Source: Xenorhabdus ehlersii (GTDB lineage: Bacteria > Pseudomonadota > Gammaproteobacteria > Enterobacterales > Enterobacteriaceae). From it: a stretch of DNA of 64,000 nt. Location of the stretch: the NCBI RefSeq assembly GCF_003610465.1, contig NZ_RAQI01000006.1:124001-188000 (forward strand). The letters run 5' to 3'. Position numbers and translations under genes: made by a program. Below the pieces are notes generated by a model, which saw only the letters and a program-made list of their open reading frames with translations, searched no databases and was not told the origin of the DNA. Shown piece by piece: positions 40,766 to 50,337 of the stretch. Position 1 is the first letter of the stretch. Each line of letters begins with the position of its first letter.

Positions 40766-41245
40766 TTGCTTTAACTGAGTAACTTCCCATCTTCAGTTAC
40801 AAAAAAACTCGTAGTGCTTCTCAATAATGAGAATAAATAGTGATAATTAAATCTTTATTGATCTTTTTATAGTAAATATAAAGTACAGTAATTTGGTTGT
40901 TAAATCTATCCTACATGTGTTTTTTAATTATTTACAATTAAAATGATTAGGGTGTTAATATATTTAATATGAATATAATGCGGTGGACAAAATAATGAAA
41001 TTCTATTTATTGTTGTTATTTAAAAAGGTTTTTTACTTGCTATCTAAATAATGTATAAATGTGTTCTGTTTTAACGGTTGTTAATATAATTATTTTATTA
41101 TTTATTTTTATTAATCATGTTATTAATAGAACAACTGATGATTAAAATAAGTAGAAATGCTAAAGTTTTGACAATGATATGTTGGAAAATGAAGTGATTT
41201 TTACCTGATTAACTAACGGAAAACCATAAATAATAAGAGGTTGAT
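40766..41245. other. AT-rich intergenic stretch without a supported gene
   Basis: About 480 bases of strongly AT-rich DNA between the yfcL terminator and a broken ORF. The only start with a reading frame is an 18-codon peptide at 40995-41051, which I do not consider a gene. In E. coli yfcL and mnmC are adjacent, so this stretch belongs to an inserted or remodelled segment. Confidence 0.6.
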
Positions 41246-41335
41246 ATGCAATAAGATATCTCTGGTATATGGACAAATCCTTGTTCAGAACAAATGAACA
41301 GTAATAATGATGGTAATTCCGCACTAAAAGACTGA
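41246..41335 (+). pseudogene. Stop-interrupted short ORF
   Basis: A clear ribosome-binding site (AGAGG, 41236-41240) precedes ATG CAA TAA, and the frame then continues DISGIWTNPCSEQMNSNNDG plus six residues to a TGA. The third codon is thus a stop in an otherwise gene-like context. I read it as a decayed gene start, from a single change such as CAA to TAA. No family is recognised. Confidence 0.35.
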
Positions 41336-41449
41336 TGGAGTAGGTGAAATATTGCTAAATAAAAAATCAGTAAAATTTTATATTAACAAAACAGATAAAT
41401 TTCCCTTGGAAAGTCAAAATCAGAAAAGGATTATTCAGGAAATAGTGGC

Positions 41450-42286
41450 ATGAAGCTGGAAAATAATTTTGTTCAGAGTGGTTACAGAGATCATACTGAA
41501 AGTAACAAAATACTTTTGTTACCTGAATCGATAAATTCTGACTCATTAAAATTTGCTGAGAAAAAAGTGATGAATACAACACTGGAAAAAAGGGTTGAAA
41601 ATCTGGAATCAGACGTTGCTCAAATAAAAATGGATGTTGCTGTTATAAAATCAAATTATGCAACAAAAGCGGATATTGAGTCTATTAATGTATTGATTAA
41701 TAAAGAAATATCTTCTATGCGTGGAAATATATTACCCTTGCAGAATAATATGGGATCTGTAAGCAATAATATATCGACTTTGCAGAAGGATATGGTAGCT
41801 GTACGTAGCGATATATCGACTTTGCAGAAGGATATGGTAGCTGTACGTAGCGATATATCGACTTTGCAGAAGGATATGGTAGCTGTACGTAGTGATATAT
41901 CGACTTTGCAGAAGGATATGGTAGCTGTACGTAGTGATATATCGACTTTGCAGAAGGATATGGTAGCTGTACGTAGCGATATATCGACTTTGCAGAAGGA
42001 TATGGTAGTTGTACGTAGTGATATATCGACTTTGCAGAAGGATATGGTAGCTGTACGTAGCGATATATCGACTTTGCAGAAGGATATGGTAGTTGTACGT
42101 AGTGACATATCGACTTTGCAGAAGGATATGGTAGTTGTACGTAGTGATATATCATCTATACATCAGAAAATATCAACTGTAAGTGAGGAGCTATCCAATA
42201 AAATAGTTGCTCAAACTAAATGGATGGTAACAATAATGTTTGGTTTTTCTGGTGCCATTATTGCAGCAATGAGGTTTATGATTTGA
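41450..42286 (+). CDS. Coiled-coil protein with nine 14-residue repeats and a C-terminal membrane segment
   Basis: A 278-residue protein. The first 40 residues look disordered. From residue 41, [20 protein letters not shown] opens a coiled coil of a type seen in phage-like XhlA/DUF1640 proteins. Residues 108-233 are nine copies of [14 protein letters not shown], varying only Ala/Val at one position. Each copy is exactly two heptads (Ile, Leu, Met and Val in a/d positions), so copy number can change without breaking the coil. The end, [20 protein letters not shown], is a membrane helix, so the protein is probably tail-anchored with a long rod. An alternative start is ATG 41570. Its stop lies within a few bases of the start of the GNAT gene. 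The function is unknown. Confidence 0.8.
   Translation: MKLENNFVQSGYRDHTESNKILLLPESINSDSLKFAEKKVMNTTLEKRVENLESDVAQIKMDVAVIKSNYATKADIESINVLINKEISSMRGNILPLQNNMGSVSNNISTLQKDMVAVRSDISTLQKDMVAVRSDISTLQKDMVAVRSDISTLQKDMVAVRSDISTLQKDMVAVRSDISTLQKDMVVVRSDISTLQKDMVAVRSDISTLQKDMVVVRSDISTLQKDMVVVRSDISSIHQKISTVSEELSNKIVAQTKWMVTIMFGFSGAIIAAMRFMI
41771..42148 (+). repeat. Nine tandem 42-bp repeats
   Basis: Nine head-to-tail units of 42 bases starting ATATCGACTTTGCAGAAGG. The copies are nearly identical; differences are GCT/GTT in one codon, AGC/AGT in another and GAT/GAC in the last codon. The period is a multiple of three, so gain or loss of units keeps the frame. Near-identity points to recent slippage or unequal recombination. 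Confidence 0.97.
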
Positions 42287-42825
42287 ATACAATGTCTTCT
42301 ATTCGCTTAACACAAAAATCAGATGTAACTCATTTACCCGCAATAGAACATTCTGCTGCGAAATTATTTAGGTTTATATCTGAACTGGCTTGGATAGTTG
42401 ATGGTTATGTGCAAACGGAGCAGCAACATTTGGACTATATTATGCAAGGCAATAGCTGGGTTGCCCTTAACGAAAACTCTTGTCCTATTGGTTTTATTTT
42501 AGCTAAGCCATTAGATGATGGGTTACATATTATGGAGCTTTCTGTGCATGAAAATTGGCAGAGAAAAGGTATCGGAAGGGCATTGATTGAAAAAGTCATT
42601 CAGGTTGCTGAACAACGCCATCTTAACGCTGTGACATTAACAACTTTTCGTTATGTTAATTGGAACGCACCCTTTTACCATAAATTGGGATTTGAGATCT
42701 TAGATTCGCAGCAACTTTCTGTGTCATTGCAGCAAATACTACAAAGTGAAATTGATGATGGATTTGCTGAAGAACAACGTTGTGCAATGAGACGTTTGCT
42801 TACTATGACCACCATACCTAAATAA
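42283..42825 (+). CDS. GNAT-family N-acetyltransferase
   Basis: A protein of about 180 residues with the GNAT acetyl-CoA fold. Motif A is [20 protein letters not shown], containing the Q/RxxGxG/A loop, followed by a motif B region [13 protein letters not shown]. The substrate is unknown. The start is probably TTG 42283, with GAGG eight bases upstream and overlapping the stop of the coiled-coil gene; ATG 42292 is the alternative. The overlap suggests co-translation with the repeat protein. Confidence 0.85.
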   Translation: MNTMSSIRLTQKSDVTHLPAIEHSAAKLFRFISELAWIVDGYVQTEQQHLDYIMQGNSWVALNENSCPIGFILAKPLDDGLHIMELSVHENWQRKGIGRALIEKVIQVAEQRHLNAVTLTTFRYVNWNAPFYHKLGFEILDSQQLSVSLQQILQSEIDDGFAEEQRCAMRRLLTMTTIPK

Positions 42826-42920
42826 CATACTGAATTTGAAATAATATCAGTTTTGGGAATAAAGACCGTGGGGCACCAGGCATGATTGTTTCCATACCTG
42901 ATGCAACAGAATAAACTACT

Positions 42921-44969
42921 TTAAGGTTTTTCTGTTCTTACTGCTTTGCCACGTAATAGCTTCCTAACCCAAAAGCGATTTGGGTGTAAAGCCGCTAATG
43001 TTTCATCATCAAGCGGTAGAGGTTCCCCAAAAATTTGGCTAGCCAATAATTCGGCACTTAAAGGAGCAGAACATAATCCACGTGAACCCAACGCACCAAG
43101 AACAAATAAGTCTGGGTAACAAGGAGATTCTTCAATGATTTTATTAGCGTTTATTTGCAGAGATAAATTTGCATATTTATCCATAAGCTTACTGAAAACA
43201 GGAACATTACCGACCATTGGCATATGATCCCGAATGACACACCGGATACCCTGGCGAGATTTCTCTTCTGAAATGTCAGCTTCCTGTGGCCAACCAACAT
43301 CAGGAAAACATTTTAGTAAACGATCTCGGTTTTCTTGTTGCTCGATAGAAGAATACAGTGTATCTAACTGATTGCGTTGATAACTGGCGCCGATACAGTG
43401 ATATTGGTTATTAGGATTAACGGGAGTCATGTAGCCATCGTAGCACAGTACACTTTTTAATTGACTTAGGCTATCTGTAGTTGGAATATGGCTAACTTGA
43501 CCACGAACAGCGGTTACAGGGAGTTTTTTAGTCTGTTCAAATTGTGGCAGACAGTGACCATTGGCAATAATGACAACGTTGTGATCCTTGCATTGCAGGT
43601 TTTCTTTGTGTTCAATCTGCAATTGCCAGCCGTTTTCACTTTGGATGAGCTCAGTTACTTTATGATTAAAATAAACCTGCATTCCACGTTGCTCAGCCAG
43701 TTTAATCACTGCTTGAGTCAGTTGTGCGGGGTATAACCATCCTCCTTGTGGATAGTGAATGCCATCATAATTTACATCTAGTCCACTTACATGGCTTAAT
43801 TGATCGCGGTTCATACCGAGTGCAATTTCTTCTGGCCATGTTGTTCGTAGCATTTTGCTTATTTTATTCGCGCTTTTTTCATCATAAGCTAATTGGCTGA
43901 CGCCACACCATTGATGATCGAACGATATATTTTCGTCAATTAACTGATCGTATTGACGGCGGGCAAAAGTAAATGCTGATGTAAAGAAGCGTTCTAATGG
44001 ATCGTCATTACCATTTAGTAAAGGATAAAGGGCCCCTTGTTGATTGCCGGACGCATTTTGGGCAGGTTGAGCATCCTGGCAATATAGCGTAACTTTGGCG
44101 CCACGGTGCAGTAGAGCAAGTGCAGTTAATGTACTAGCAATACCACCACCGATAATGGCAATATCATTGGTACAGGTAGCGGATTTGCGAGAAAACCATG
44201 GTGTATAAGGTAAGGAAAGTGGGTTACTTAATGGAGATAAAGTACCAGTTAGCATCTCTCTTTTACGTCCAAATCCTTTAACCTTAGTGACATTAAAGCC
44301 TGCTGCTTGTAATCCTCGGCGGACTATTCCGGCGGAGGTAAAGGTTGCAAAAGTACCTTCAGGACGACAAAATCTTGCCATTGCAGCGAACAACTGTTCA
44401 CTCCACATTTGTGGATTTTTTGCTGGCGCAAAACCATCTAAGAACCAGGCATCAACTTTCCCTGTCAGGCTGGAATTTATCTTCGGTAATAGATCATTTA
44501 CATCGCCAAACCAAAGATCCAAGGTAATAGCGCCATTATCCAGAATTAATCGATGGCAGCCTGCCAGTGGTAAGGGCCATTGTTGGTATAATTGGGCAGA
44601 AAACGCCTTAAGTTCTGGCCAACGTTGGTGTGCTGTTTTCAGGTCAGTTGTTTTTAATGGATATTTTTCAAAACTGATATAATGCAGTCGTTTTAATGCA
44701 GCTTCAGGATATTGTTGTCTAAAATGAGAGAAAGATCGCCAAAGTGTCAGAAAATTCAATCCAGTACCGAATCCTGTTTCTGCAATAACGCATTCTGAAC
44801 GGGAATGTGTATTAAAACGTTGAGGAAAATGATTGCCTTGCAAAAATACATATAACGTTTCTTCCAAGCCATCTTGATTTGAAAAATAAACATCATCAAA
44901 ATGCTCTGAAATAGGAGTGCCCTGCTCATTCCAGCTTAGGGTTGCGTTGTTGATAGCACTGCTTTTCAC
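42921..44969 (-). CDS. mnmC: Bifunctional tRNA 5-methylaminomethyl-2-thiouridine synthase MnmC
   Basis: A 682-residue fused enzyme (E. coli 668). The N-terminal MnmD domain is a SAM methyltransferase ([20 protein letters not shown], then [16 protein letters not shown]). The C-terminal domain, from [19 protein letters not shown] near residue 270, is an FAD-dependent oxidoreductase that removes the carboxymethyl group. Together they finish mnm5s2U34 in tRNAs for Lys, Glu and Gln. It is divergent from fabB, the same arrangement as in E. coli. Confidence 0.95.
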   Translation of the reverse strand: MKSSAINNATLSWNEQGTPISEHFDDVYFSNQDGLEETLYVFLQGNHFPQRFNTHSRSECVIAETGFGTGLNFLTLWRSFSHFRQQYPEAALKRLHYISFEKYPLKTTDLKTAHQRWPELKAFSAQLYQQWPLPLAGCHRLILDNGAITLDLWFGDVNDLLPKINSSLTGKVDAWFLDGFAPAKNPQMWSEQLFAAMARFCRPEGTFATFTSAGIVRRGLQAAGFNVTKVKGFGRKREMLTGTLSPLSNPLSLPYTPWFSRKSATCTNDIAIIGGGIASTLTALALLHRGAKVTLYCQDAQPAQNASGNQQGALYPLLNGNDDPLERFFTSAFTFARRQYDQLIDENISFDHQWCGVSQLAYDEKSANKISKMLRTTWPEEIALGMNRDQLSHVSGLDVNYDGIHYPQGGWLYPAQLTQAVIKLAEQRGMQVYFNHKVTELIQSENGWQLQIEHKENLQCKDHNVVIIANGHCLPQFEQTKKLPVTAVRGQVSHIPTTDSLSQLKSVLCYDGYMTPVNPNNQYHCIGASYQRNQLDTLYSSIEQQENRDRLLKCFPDVGWPQEADISEEKSRQGIRCVIRDHMPMVGNVPVFSKLMDKYANLSLQINANKIIEESPCYPDLFVLGALGSRGLCSAPLSAELLASQIFGEPLPLDDETLAALHPNRFWVRKLLRGKAVRTEKP

Positions 44970-45087
44970 AATAATGCCTGTACTGTTGATAACAATAATA
45001 TGTGGATTTTAACGGTCTTCATTCAGTTGCACCACCCATAGTAAAGATTCAGAGTTGAGTCCAGATCAATTTTTCCTTGAATTTTTA

Positions 45088-45122
45088 ACCTGATCGGACT
45101 TGTTCGGCGTACAAGTGTACGC
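45088..45122 (+). promoter_or_regulatory. FadR-like and FabR-like sites upstream of fabB
   Basis: ACCTGATCGGACTTGTT (45088-45104) matches the FadR pattern with one clear mismatch. Directly next to it, GCGTACA-AG-TGTACGC (45107-45122) has perfect seven-base arms and resembles the FabR palindrome of E. coli fabB. FadR activates and FabR represses fabB in E. coli; the same logic is inferred. Confidence 0.7.
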
Positions 45123-45173
45123 TAAAGTGCGGGTGAGTAAATCCCGCAGGTAAACATATTGATGAGGTAAGTA

Positions 45174-46388
45174 ATGAAACGTGCAGTGATCACCGGTCTG
45201 GGTATTGTTTCCAGTATTGGTAATAACCAGAAAGAGGTGCTGGAATCTCTGAAAGAAGGTCGTTCCGGGATAACTTTCTCTGAAAAATTTAAAGAAATGG
45301 GTATGCGCAGCCACGTTTGGGGTAATGTAAAACTGGATACTTCTGGTTTGATTGACCGCAAAACTTTACGTTTCATGAGTGACGCATCTATTTATGCTTA
45401 TCTGGCAATGGATGAGGCAATTAAAGATTCTGGCCTGTCCGATGAACAAGTTTCTAACCTTCGTACTGGATTGGTTGTTGGTTCAGGAGGAGGCTCTCCC
45501 TATAACCAAGTCGCTGGTTCAGATGGCATGCGTGCTCGTGGGTTGCGTGGTGTGGGGCCTTATATGGTCACACGGGCAATGGCCTCTGGCGTATCAGCGT
45601 GTTTAGCAACACCGTTTAAGATCAAGGGAGTCAACTATTCCATCAGTTCTGCCTGTTCAACTTCGGCACATTGTATTGGTCATGCCGTTGAGTTAATCCA
45701 ACTTGGTAAGCAAGATATTATTTTTGCCGGCGGTGGTGAGGAATTAAGCTGGGAAATGGCTTGTGAATTTGATGCAATGGGAGCACTTTCCACTAAGTAT
45801 AATGAAACCCCAGAACTAGCCTCCCGTACTTATGACCAGAATCGCGATGGTTTCGTGATCGCTGGGGGGGGTGGTATTGTTGTTGTTGAAGAATTAGAGC
45901 ATGCACTGGCCCGTGGTGCGCATATTTATGCTGAAATTATCGGTTATGGCGCAAATTCAGATGGTGCAGATATGGTCGCTCCTTCGGGAGAAGGCGCTGT
46001 ACGTTGTATGAAGATGGCATTAGATGGTGTTGAAGGTGGAGTCGATTACATCAATACCCACGGAACTTCGACACCAATTGGTGATTTGAAAGAACTGGAA
46101 GCTATTAGAGAAGTTTTTGGTGACAATACACCTGCCATTTCCGCCACTAAAGCGATGACAGGGCATTCATTGGGTGCAGCGGGTGCCCATGAAGCGATTT
46201 ATAGCTTGTTGATGTTGGAGCATGGAATTATTGCACCAAGCATTAATATTGAAGACCTGGATGAAAAAGCGCAGGGCATGAATATTATTACTGAACCTAC
46301 CGAACGCGAGCTAAGCACAGTGATGTCCAATAGCTTCGGGTTCGGTGGTACAAACGCATCCCTGGTGATGCGCAAGTATTCAAACTGA
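45174..46388 (+). CDS. fabB: 3-Oxoacyl-ACP synthase I FabB
   Basis: A 404-residue condensing enzyme (E. coli 406), essential for unsaturated fatty acid elongation. The nucleophile Cys161 lies in [19 protein letters not shown]. The two active-site histidines are in [11 protein letters not shown] and [11 protein letters not shown], and the glycine-rich end is [21 protein letters not shown] site precedes the ATG. FadR- and FabR-like sites upstream fit dual control of membrane fluidity. Confidence 0.98.
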   Translation: MKRAVITGLGIVSSIGNNQKEVLESLKEGRSGITFSEKFKEMGMRSHVWGNVKLDTSGLIDRKTLRFMSDASIYAYLAMDEAIKDSGLSDEQVSNLRTGLVVGSGGGSPYNQVAGSDGMRARGLRGVGPYMVTRAMASGVSACLATPFKIKGVNYSISSACSTSAHCIGHAVELIQLGKQDIIFAGGGEELSWEMACEFDAMGALSTKYNETPELASRTYDQNRDGFVIAGGGGIVVVEELEHALARGAHIYAEIIGYGANSDGADMVAPSGEGAVRCMKMALDGVEGGVDYINTHGTSTPIGDLKELEAIREVFGDNTPAISATKAMTGHSLGAAGAHEAIYSLLMLEHGIIAPSINIEDLDEKAQGMNIITEPTERELSTVMSNSFGFGGTNASLVMRKYSN

Positions 46389-46412
46389 TTTTTTAAGTCA
46401 TAAAGAATTTAC

Positions 46413-46448
46413 AGCCAATCCATTGATTATGTGGATTGGCTATTTTTA
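46413..46448 (+). terminator. Terminator after fabB
   Basis: AGCCAATCCA pairs with TGGATTGGCT over a nine-base loop, followed by ATTTTTAT. It lies between convergent fabB and tctA. Confidence 0.88.
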
Positions 46449-47957
46449 TTAAGGAGCCGTGATTTTATTGCGGCGTTTATTAATGATGCGCAGAACTGGT
46501 GGAATAACAATTACCAATACTGCCAGAGCCAGCAAAACTTGTGTAATAGTACTACTCCATAGGATCTCAAAATCTCCATTGCTGATTGATAATGCCCGCC
46601 GTAGATTTTGTTCCAGCATTTCGCCTAAGACGAAACCTAAAATCAGTGGTGACATTGGGAAATTCATTTTTCGCAGTATGTAGCCGAAAACGCCTAATCC
46701 GATCATCAACATAAGATCAAAAGTAGTACTGTGGATAGCATATACCCCAACTGCGGAAACGATGGCGATTGAAGGAACCAAGAACCACATTGGAATACTC
46801 AGCATACGGGTAAATAGCCCAATCATCGGGATATTCATGATCAGTAACAAAATATTGGCGATCAACAAAGCCGCAATGAGTCCCCAGACGATATTAGGTT
46901 GCTCGGTGAACATGGTAGGGCCAGGAGTGATGTTGTAAAGTGTCAAAGCACCTAGCATCACAGCGGTTGTACCTGAACCAGGTACACCGAGAGTCAGCAT
47001 GGGGATGAATGAACCACATGCTGATGCGTTATTGGCTGCCTCTGGTGCAGCTACACCACGGATATCACCTTTACCAAATGAATCACTGTTACCGCTGAGC
47101 CGTTTTTCAGTCATGTATGTAATTGCACTGGCGATTGTAGCCCCTGCGCCGGGTAATATTCCCACAAAAAAGCCGATCACTGAGGAACGTAAGGTTGGCC
47201 CTACACACGTTGCCGCTTCTTTTCTATTGAATAGCAAGCGCCCTGTTTGTCTAATGACTTTTTGCCCCGAAGAAGTACTCTCCAACATCAATAAAATTTC
47301 ACTGACTGAAAATAGCCCAATGACGACAACAATAAATTGGATACCATCGGAGAGGTGCACGTTATTGAAGGTAAAACGATAAACGCCGGAATTAGCGTCC
47401 ACGCCCACGGTTGCTAAAGCCAAACCGATTAAGGCCGCGAGTAGTGATTTTATGGGGTTTTGGCTCATCATGCTGCCGAGACAAGCAATGGCAAATACCA
47501 TGAGTGCAAAGTACTCAGCTGGCCCAAATGCCAAAGACCACTGAGCCAAAAGTGGAGCGAATAAAATGATACCCATGATAGCCAAAAGCGAGCCACAAAA
47601 CGAACTAACGGCAGAAATAGAGAGTGCAACGCCGGCTCTCCCTTGTTTTGCCATCGGGTAACCATCAAGCGTTGTCATAATGGCAGCGGCATCTCCCGGT
47701 ACATTCAGTAAGATTGAAGAGATACGACCTCCATACTCACAACCAATGTAGACAGTTGCCAATAAAATTAGGGCAGATTCAGCGGGTAATTTTAACGCAA
47801 AAGCCAATGGCAGCAGGATCGCCACCCCATTTATGGGACCAAGACCAGGCAGTAACCCAACAACAGTACCGATAAAACAGCCTATCAATGCAATGACCAG
47901 GTTTTTGGGTACTAATGCGACTTCAAAACCATGGCTCAGATAAATCCAAGTATCCAT
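46449..47957 (-). CDS. tctA: Tripartite tricarboxylate transporter large membrane subunit TctA
   Basis: A 502-residue, about 12-segment membrane protein of the TctA family (typical length about 500). It forms the translocation pathway for citrate or related tricarboxylates. Family motifs are GTVVGLLPGLGPINGVAILLP near the start, YGGRISSILLNVPGDAAAIM and GILPGAGATIASAITYMTEK, with GVPGSGTTAVMLGAL. It is the last gene of a tctC-tctB-tctA operon, ten bases after tctB. In E. coli this spot holds yfcJ and flk instead. Confidence 0.93.
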   Translation of the reverse strand: MDTWIYLSHGFEVALVPKNLVIALIGCFIGTVVGLLPGLGPINGVAILLPLAFALKLPAESALILLATVYIGCEYGGRISSILLNVPGDAAAIMTTLDGYPMAKQGRAGVALSISAVSSFCGSLLAIMGIILFAPLLAQWSLAFGPAEYFALMVFAIACLGSMMSQNPIKSLLAALIGLALATVGVDANSGVYRFTFNNVHLSDGIQFIVVVIGLFSVSEILLMLESTSSGQKVIRQTGRLLFNRKEAATCVGPTLRSSVIGFFVGILPGAGATIASAITYMTEKRLSGNSDSFGKGDIRGVAAPEAANNASACGSFIPMLTLGVPGSGTTAVMLGALTLYNITPGPTMFTEQPNIVWGLIAALLIANILLLIMNIPMIGLFTRMLSIPMWFLVPSIAIVSAVGVYAIHSTTFDLMLMIGLGVFGYILRKMNFPMSPLILGFVLGEMLEQNLRRALSISNGDFEILWSSTITQVLLALAVLVIVIPPVLRIINKRRNKITAP

Positions 47958-47967
47958 CGTTGTCTCC

Positions 47968-48399
47968 TTAGCTGAGCCAACTGCCGACGGGCAGTGTGAC
48001 CTCTAACAGACGATCAAAGGCAAAAAAGAGCGAACTGCCGAGAAATATCCCAGAAATAATCGCGGCAAGAAGAGTAGCGTTAAAGAGTAGTGCCACACAG
48101 ATAGTCAATAATGTGGTTGCTAGTGGAAAACCCAACCACTCAAATGACCATGCATAAATGGTTAGTGTGGCAATCAATAAAATTAAGCGACGTAACACTT
48201 GTGGTGTCGGCCAGTAAATAGGATCAGGTTTTTTAAACAGCAACAATAAAGCACAGAGTGCCATTAGTGAAATAATCGCAATTGGAAATGGACGAGGACC
48301 CAGAGGTTCATAGCTATATTCGCTATGGATACCCCATCCAATCACCAACCCTATTCCACATAGCACTAGCCATACAGTAGCAAAGATACGATCGCTCAT
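47968..48399 (-). CDS. tctB: Tripartite tricarboxylate transporter small membrane subunit TctB
   Basis: A 143-residue protein with four predicted membrane helices, starting MSDRIFATVWLVLCGIGLVI, as expected for TctB. These subunits vary widely in sequence, so assignment rests on size, topology and position between tctC and tctA. It follows tctC by 13 bases. Confidence 0.85.
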   Translation of the reverse strand: MSDRIFATVWLVLCGIGLVIGWGIHSEYSYEPLGPRPFPIAIISLMALCALLLLFKKPDPIYWPTPQVLRRLILLIATLTIYAWSFEWLGFPLATTLLTICVALLFNATLLAAIISGIFLGSSLFFAFDRLLEVTLPVGSWLS

Positions 48400-48412
48400 G
48401 ATGCTACCCCTG

Positions 48413-49387
48413 TTATTTTGCTAAACCAAAGGATTTGGCCATTTCATGATATTGAATAACTTGTTTTTTCACATAGTCATCCAGCTCTTTGCCAGTCATA
48501 TTGAATTCAAATAACCCGCGCAGTTCACGTTGTTTTTTGAATTCGTCAGTTTGTTGGAGTTTTTTAAAGGTATCTACCCACCATTGATATTGTTCATCAG
48601 AAACTTTTGGCCCTATATAAAAACCGCGAATAATTGGCCAAACAAGGTCATAACCCTGTTCTTTTGCTGTTGGAATTTTTGCCAGATCACCATCCAGACG
48701 TTTATCTGCATAAACAGCGAGTATGCGAATTTTATTGCCATTGAGATAAGGTAAAGTTTCACTTAGATCACCGGATACGACCTGAATATGATTACCCAGC
48801 AGGGCAGTAATAGGTTCTCCGCCACCTTCAAACGCGACATAGCGCATTTTGCGGGGATCAATACCGACCTCTTTTGCCAGTAATGCGGTTTTCATCCAGT
48901 CTTGACTACCGATGGAAGCACCTGCGCCAAACACAATACTATCGGGAGATTTTTTAAAAGCCTCCATCAAATCTGTCAGTGTTTTGTAAGGAGAATCATC
49001 GCGTACAGCAATCATACCGTAGTCTGTGCCGACACTGGCTAGCCAGCGTACATCATTGACGTTGTAGCGACCAAATTTACCTTGCGCAAGATTCAATAAG
49101 GAACCCCCAGAGAAGGCAACGATAGTGCCGGGTTCACCAGGCCGCTGGGCAATAATGGCATTATAGGCAACCGCACCGACACCTCCGGGCATAAATGTCA
49201 CTCTCATGGGAGAGTCGATAGTTTTGGTTTCTAATAGTGAAATTTGGATGAGTTTACAGGTTAAATCAAAGCCTCCACCAGGTTTGGCTGGTGCAATACA
49301 TTCGGTTCTATTGGGAGTAGAAGTTGCAAAAGCGCAGGCACAAATAAACAGGCTTGCAGCGGTTAATAACGTTTTAAAAGTTCTCAT
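48413..49387 (-). CDS. tctC: Tricarboxylate-binding periplasmic protein TctC
   Basis: A 324-residue Bug/TctC family solute-binding protein. The signal peptide is MRTFKTLLTAASLFICACAF with likely cleavage near AFA-TS. The mature protein has the family patterns CIAPAKPGGGFDLTC, MPGGVGAVAYNAI, and GAGASIGSQDWMKTALLAKE. It delivers a tricarboxylate such as citrate to TctAB. It is divergent from tctDE, with a 284-base shared control region, and is the first gene of its operon. Confidence 0.93.
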   Translation of the reverse strand: MRTFKTLLTAASLFICACAFATSTPNRTECIAPAKPGGGFDLTCKLIQISLLETKTIDSPMRVTFMPGGVGAVAYNAIIAQRPGEPGTIVAFSGGSLLNLAQGKFGRYNVNDVRWLASVGTDYGMIAVRDDSPYKTLTDLMEAFKKSPDSIVFGAGASIGSQDWMKTALLAKEVGIDPRKMRYVAFEGGGEPITALLGNHIQVVSGDLSETLPYLNGNKIRILAVYADKRLDGDLAKIPTAKEQGYDLVWPIIRGFYIGPKVSDEQYQWWVDTFKKLQQTDEFKKQRELRGLFEFNMTGKELDDYVKKQVIQYHEMAKSFGLAK

Positions 49388-49671
49388 TTTTATTCCTCAC
49401 ATAGCACCAGTAAAGGATATGAATAACAAATTTCTGGTGCATGTTTATTTATAAAAACGAAACCTTTCAATTACCTTTCATTAACAACAAAAGTTGTCTG
49501 GATGTGACCTTAATCGCTTAATTTGCGTAGTGTTTTACATAATCTTGTTAATTGTTTGTTTGTATTAATATTTTTTTGTTAACCCCTAAGCAATTGCTGA
49601 ATCTTAATATTGCAATTATGCGATATCTCCGTTTTATTTCTCTGGTTAATTTTTAACAATAGGTATTATTC

Positions 49672-50337
49672 ATGCGGCTCTTATTGGTTGAAGATCACCC
49701 AGAATTATCACATTGGTTACAAAAAGCATTGAATAATGCTGGGTTTGTGGTTGATTTGGCGAAAGATGGTATTGTGGCAGATCAGCTTTTGCAGACTGAA
49801 AATTATGCCTTGTTGATTCTGGATGTGGCTTTACCCAGATTGGATGGCTTGTCTCTGTTATTGCGGTTGCGTAAGCGTGGTCAAAACTTACCCGTACTGT
49901 TATTAACTGCCAAAACAGAGGTTACGGATCGTGTGAAAGGATTGAACTCTGGTGCTGATGACTATTTGACCAAGCCTTTTGATTTTCAAGAGCTGGAAGC
50001 GCGTGTTCGTGCATTGTTGCGTCGTAGTTCAGCTATACCACAAGAGGAACAGAAATTTGGTTCATTATCTTATGAAGGCGAAGGGTATTTTGTATTGAAC
50101 AATGTCCCGTTGGCACTGACCCCCAGAGAGCTATCTGTTTTAACAACACTATTTCATCGTCGAGGGCGTCCGGTCTCTAAACAACAACTGTTTGAACAGG
50201 TATTCTCCCTATCGGATGAGGCGAATCCACAAAGCATAGAACTGTATGTTCATCGGTTGCGGAAAAAATTACTCAACAGTGATGTAGAGATCAGGACATT
50301 GCGTGGGTTGGGATATCGGTTGGAGAGACTGGTATAA
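49672..50337 (+). CDS. tctD: Response regulator TctD (OmpR family)
   Basis: A 221-residue two-domain regulator. The receiver domain has acidic residues in LLVEDHPEL, the phospho-acceptor Asp51 in LILDVALPRLDG and the conserved Lys in DDYLTKPFDF. A winged-helix DNA-binding domain follows (LTPRELSVLTTLFHRRGRPV). In Salmonella TctD/TctE control tctCBA in response to tricarboxylates; the divergent layout here is the same. It overlaps tctE by one base. Confidence 0.92.
   Translation: MRLLLVEDHPELSHWLQKALNNAGFVVDLAKDGIVADQLLQTENYALLILDVALPRLDGLSLLLRLRKRGQNLPVLLLTAKTEVTDRVKGLNSGADDYLTKPFDFQELEARVRALLRRSSAIPQEEQKFGSLSYEGEGYFVLNNVPLALTPRELSVLTTLFHRRGRPVSKQQLFEQVFSLSDEANPQSIELYVHRLRKKLLNSDVEIRTLRGLGYRLERLV

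Noticed and set aside
40995..41051. 18-codon hydrophobic peptide in the AT-rich gap
   Set aside because: Too short and AT-driven, with only a weak upstream purine run; not enough to call a gene.
41771..42148. Tandem 42-bp repeats considered as a CRISPR array
   Set aside because: Units are directly abutting with no spacers, keep one reading frame and encode heptads; no cas genes are nearby.
41656..42155. Two long minus-strand frames through the 42-bp repeats
   Set aside because: They stay open only because the repeat has no stop in those frames and its length is a multiple of three; no ribosome-binding site, and the plus-strand protein is clearly the structured one.
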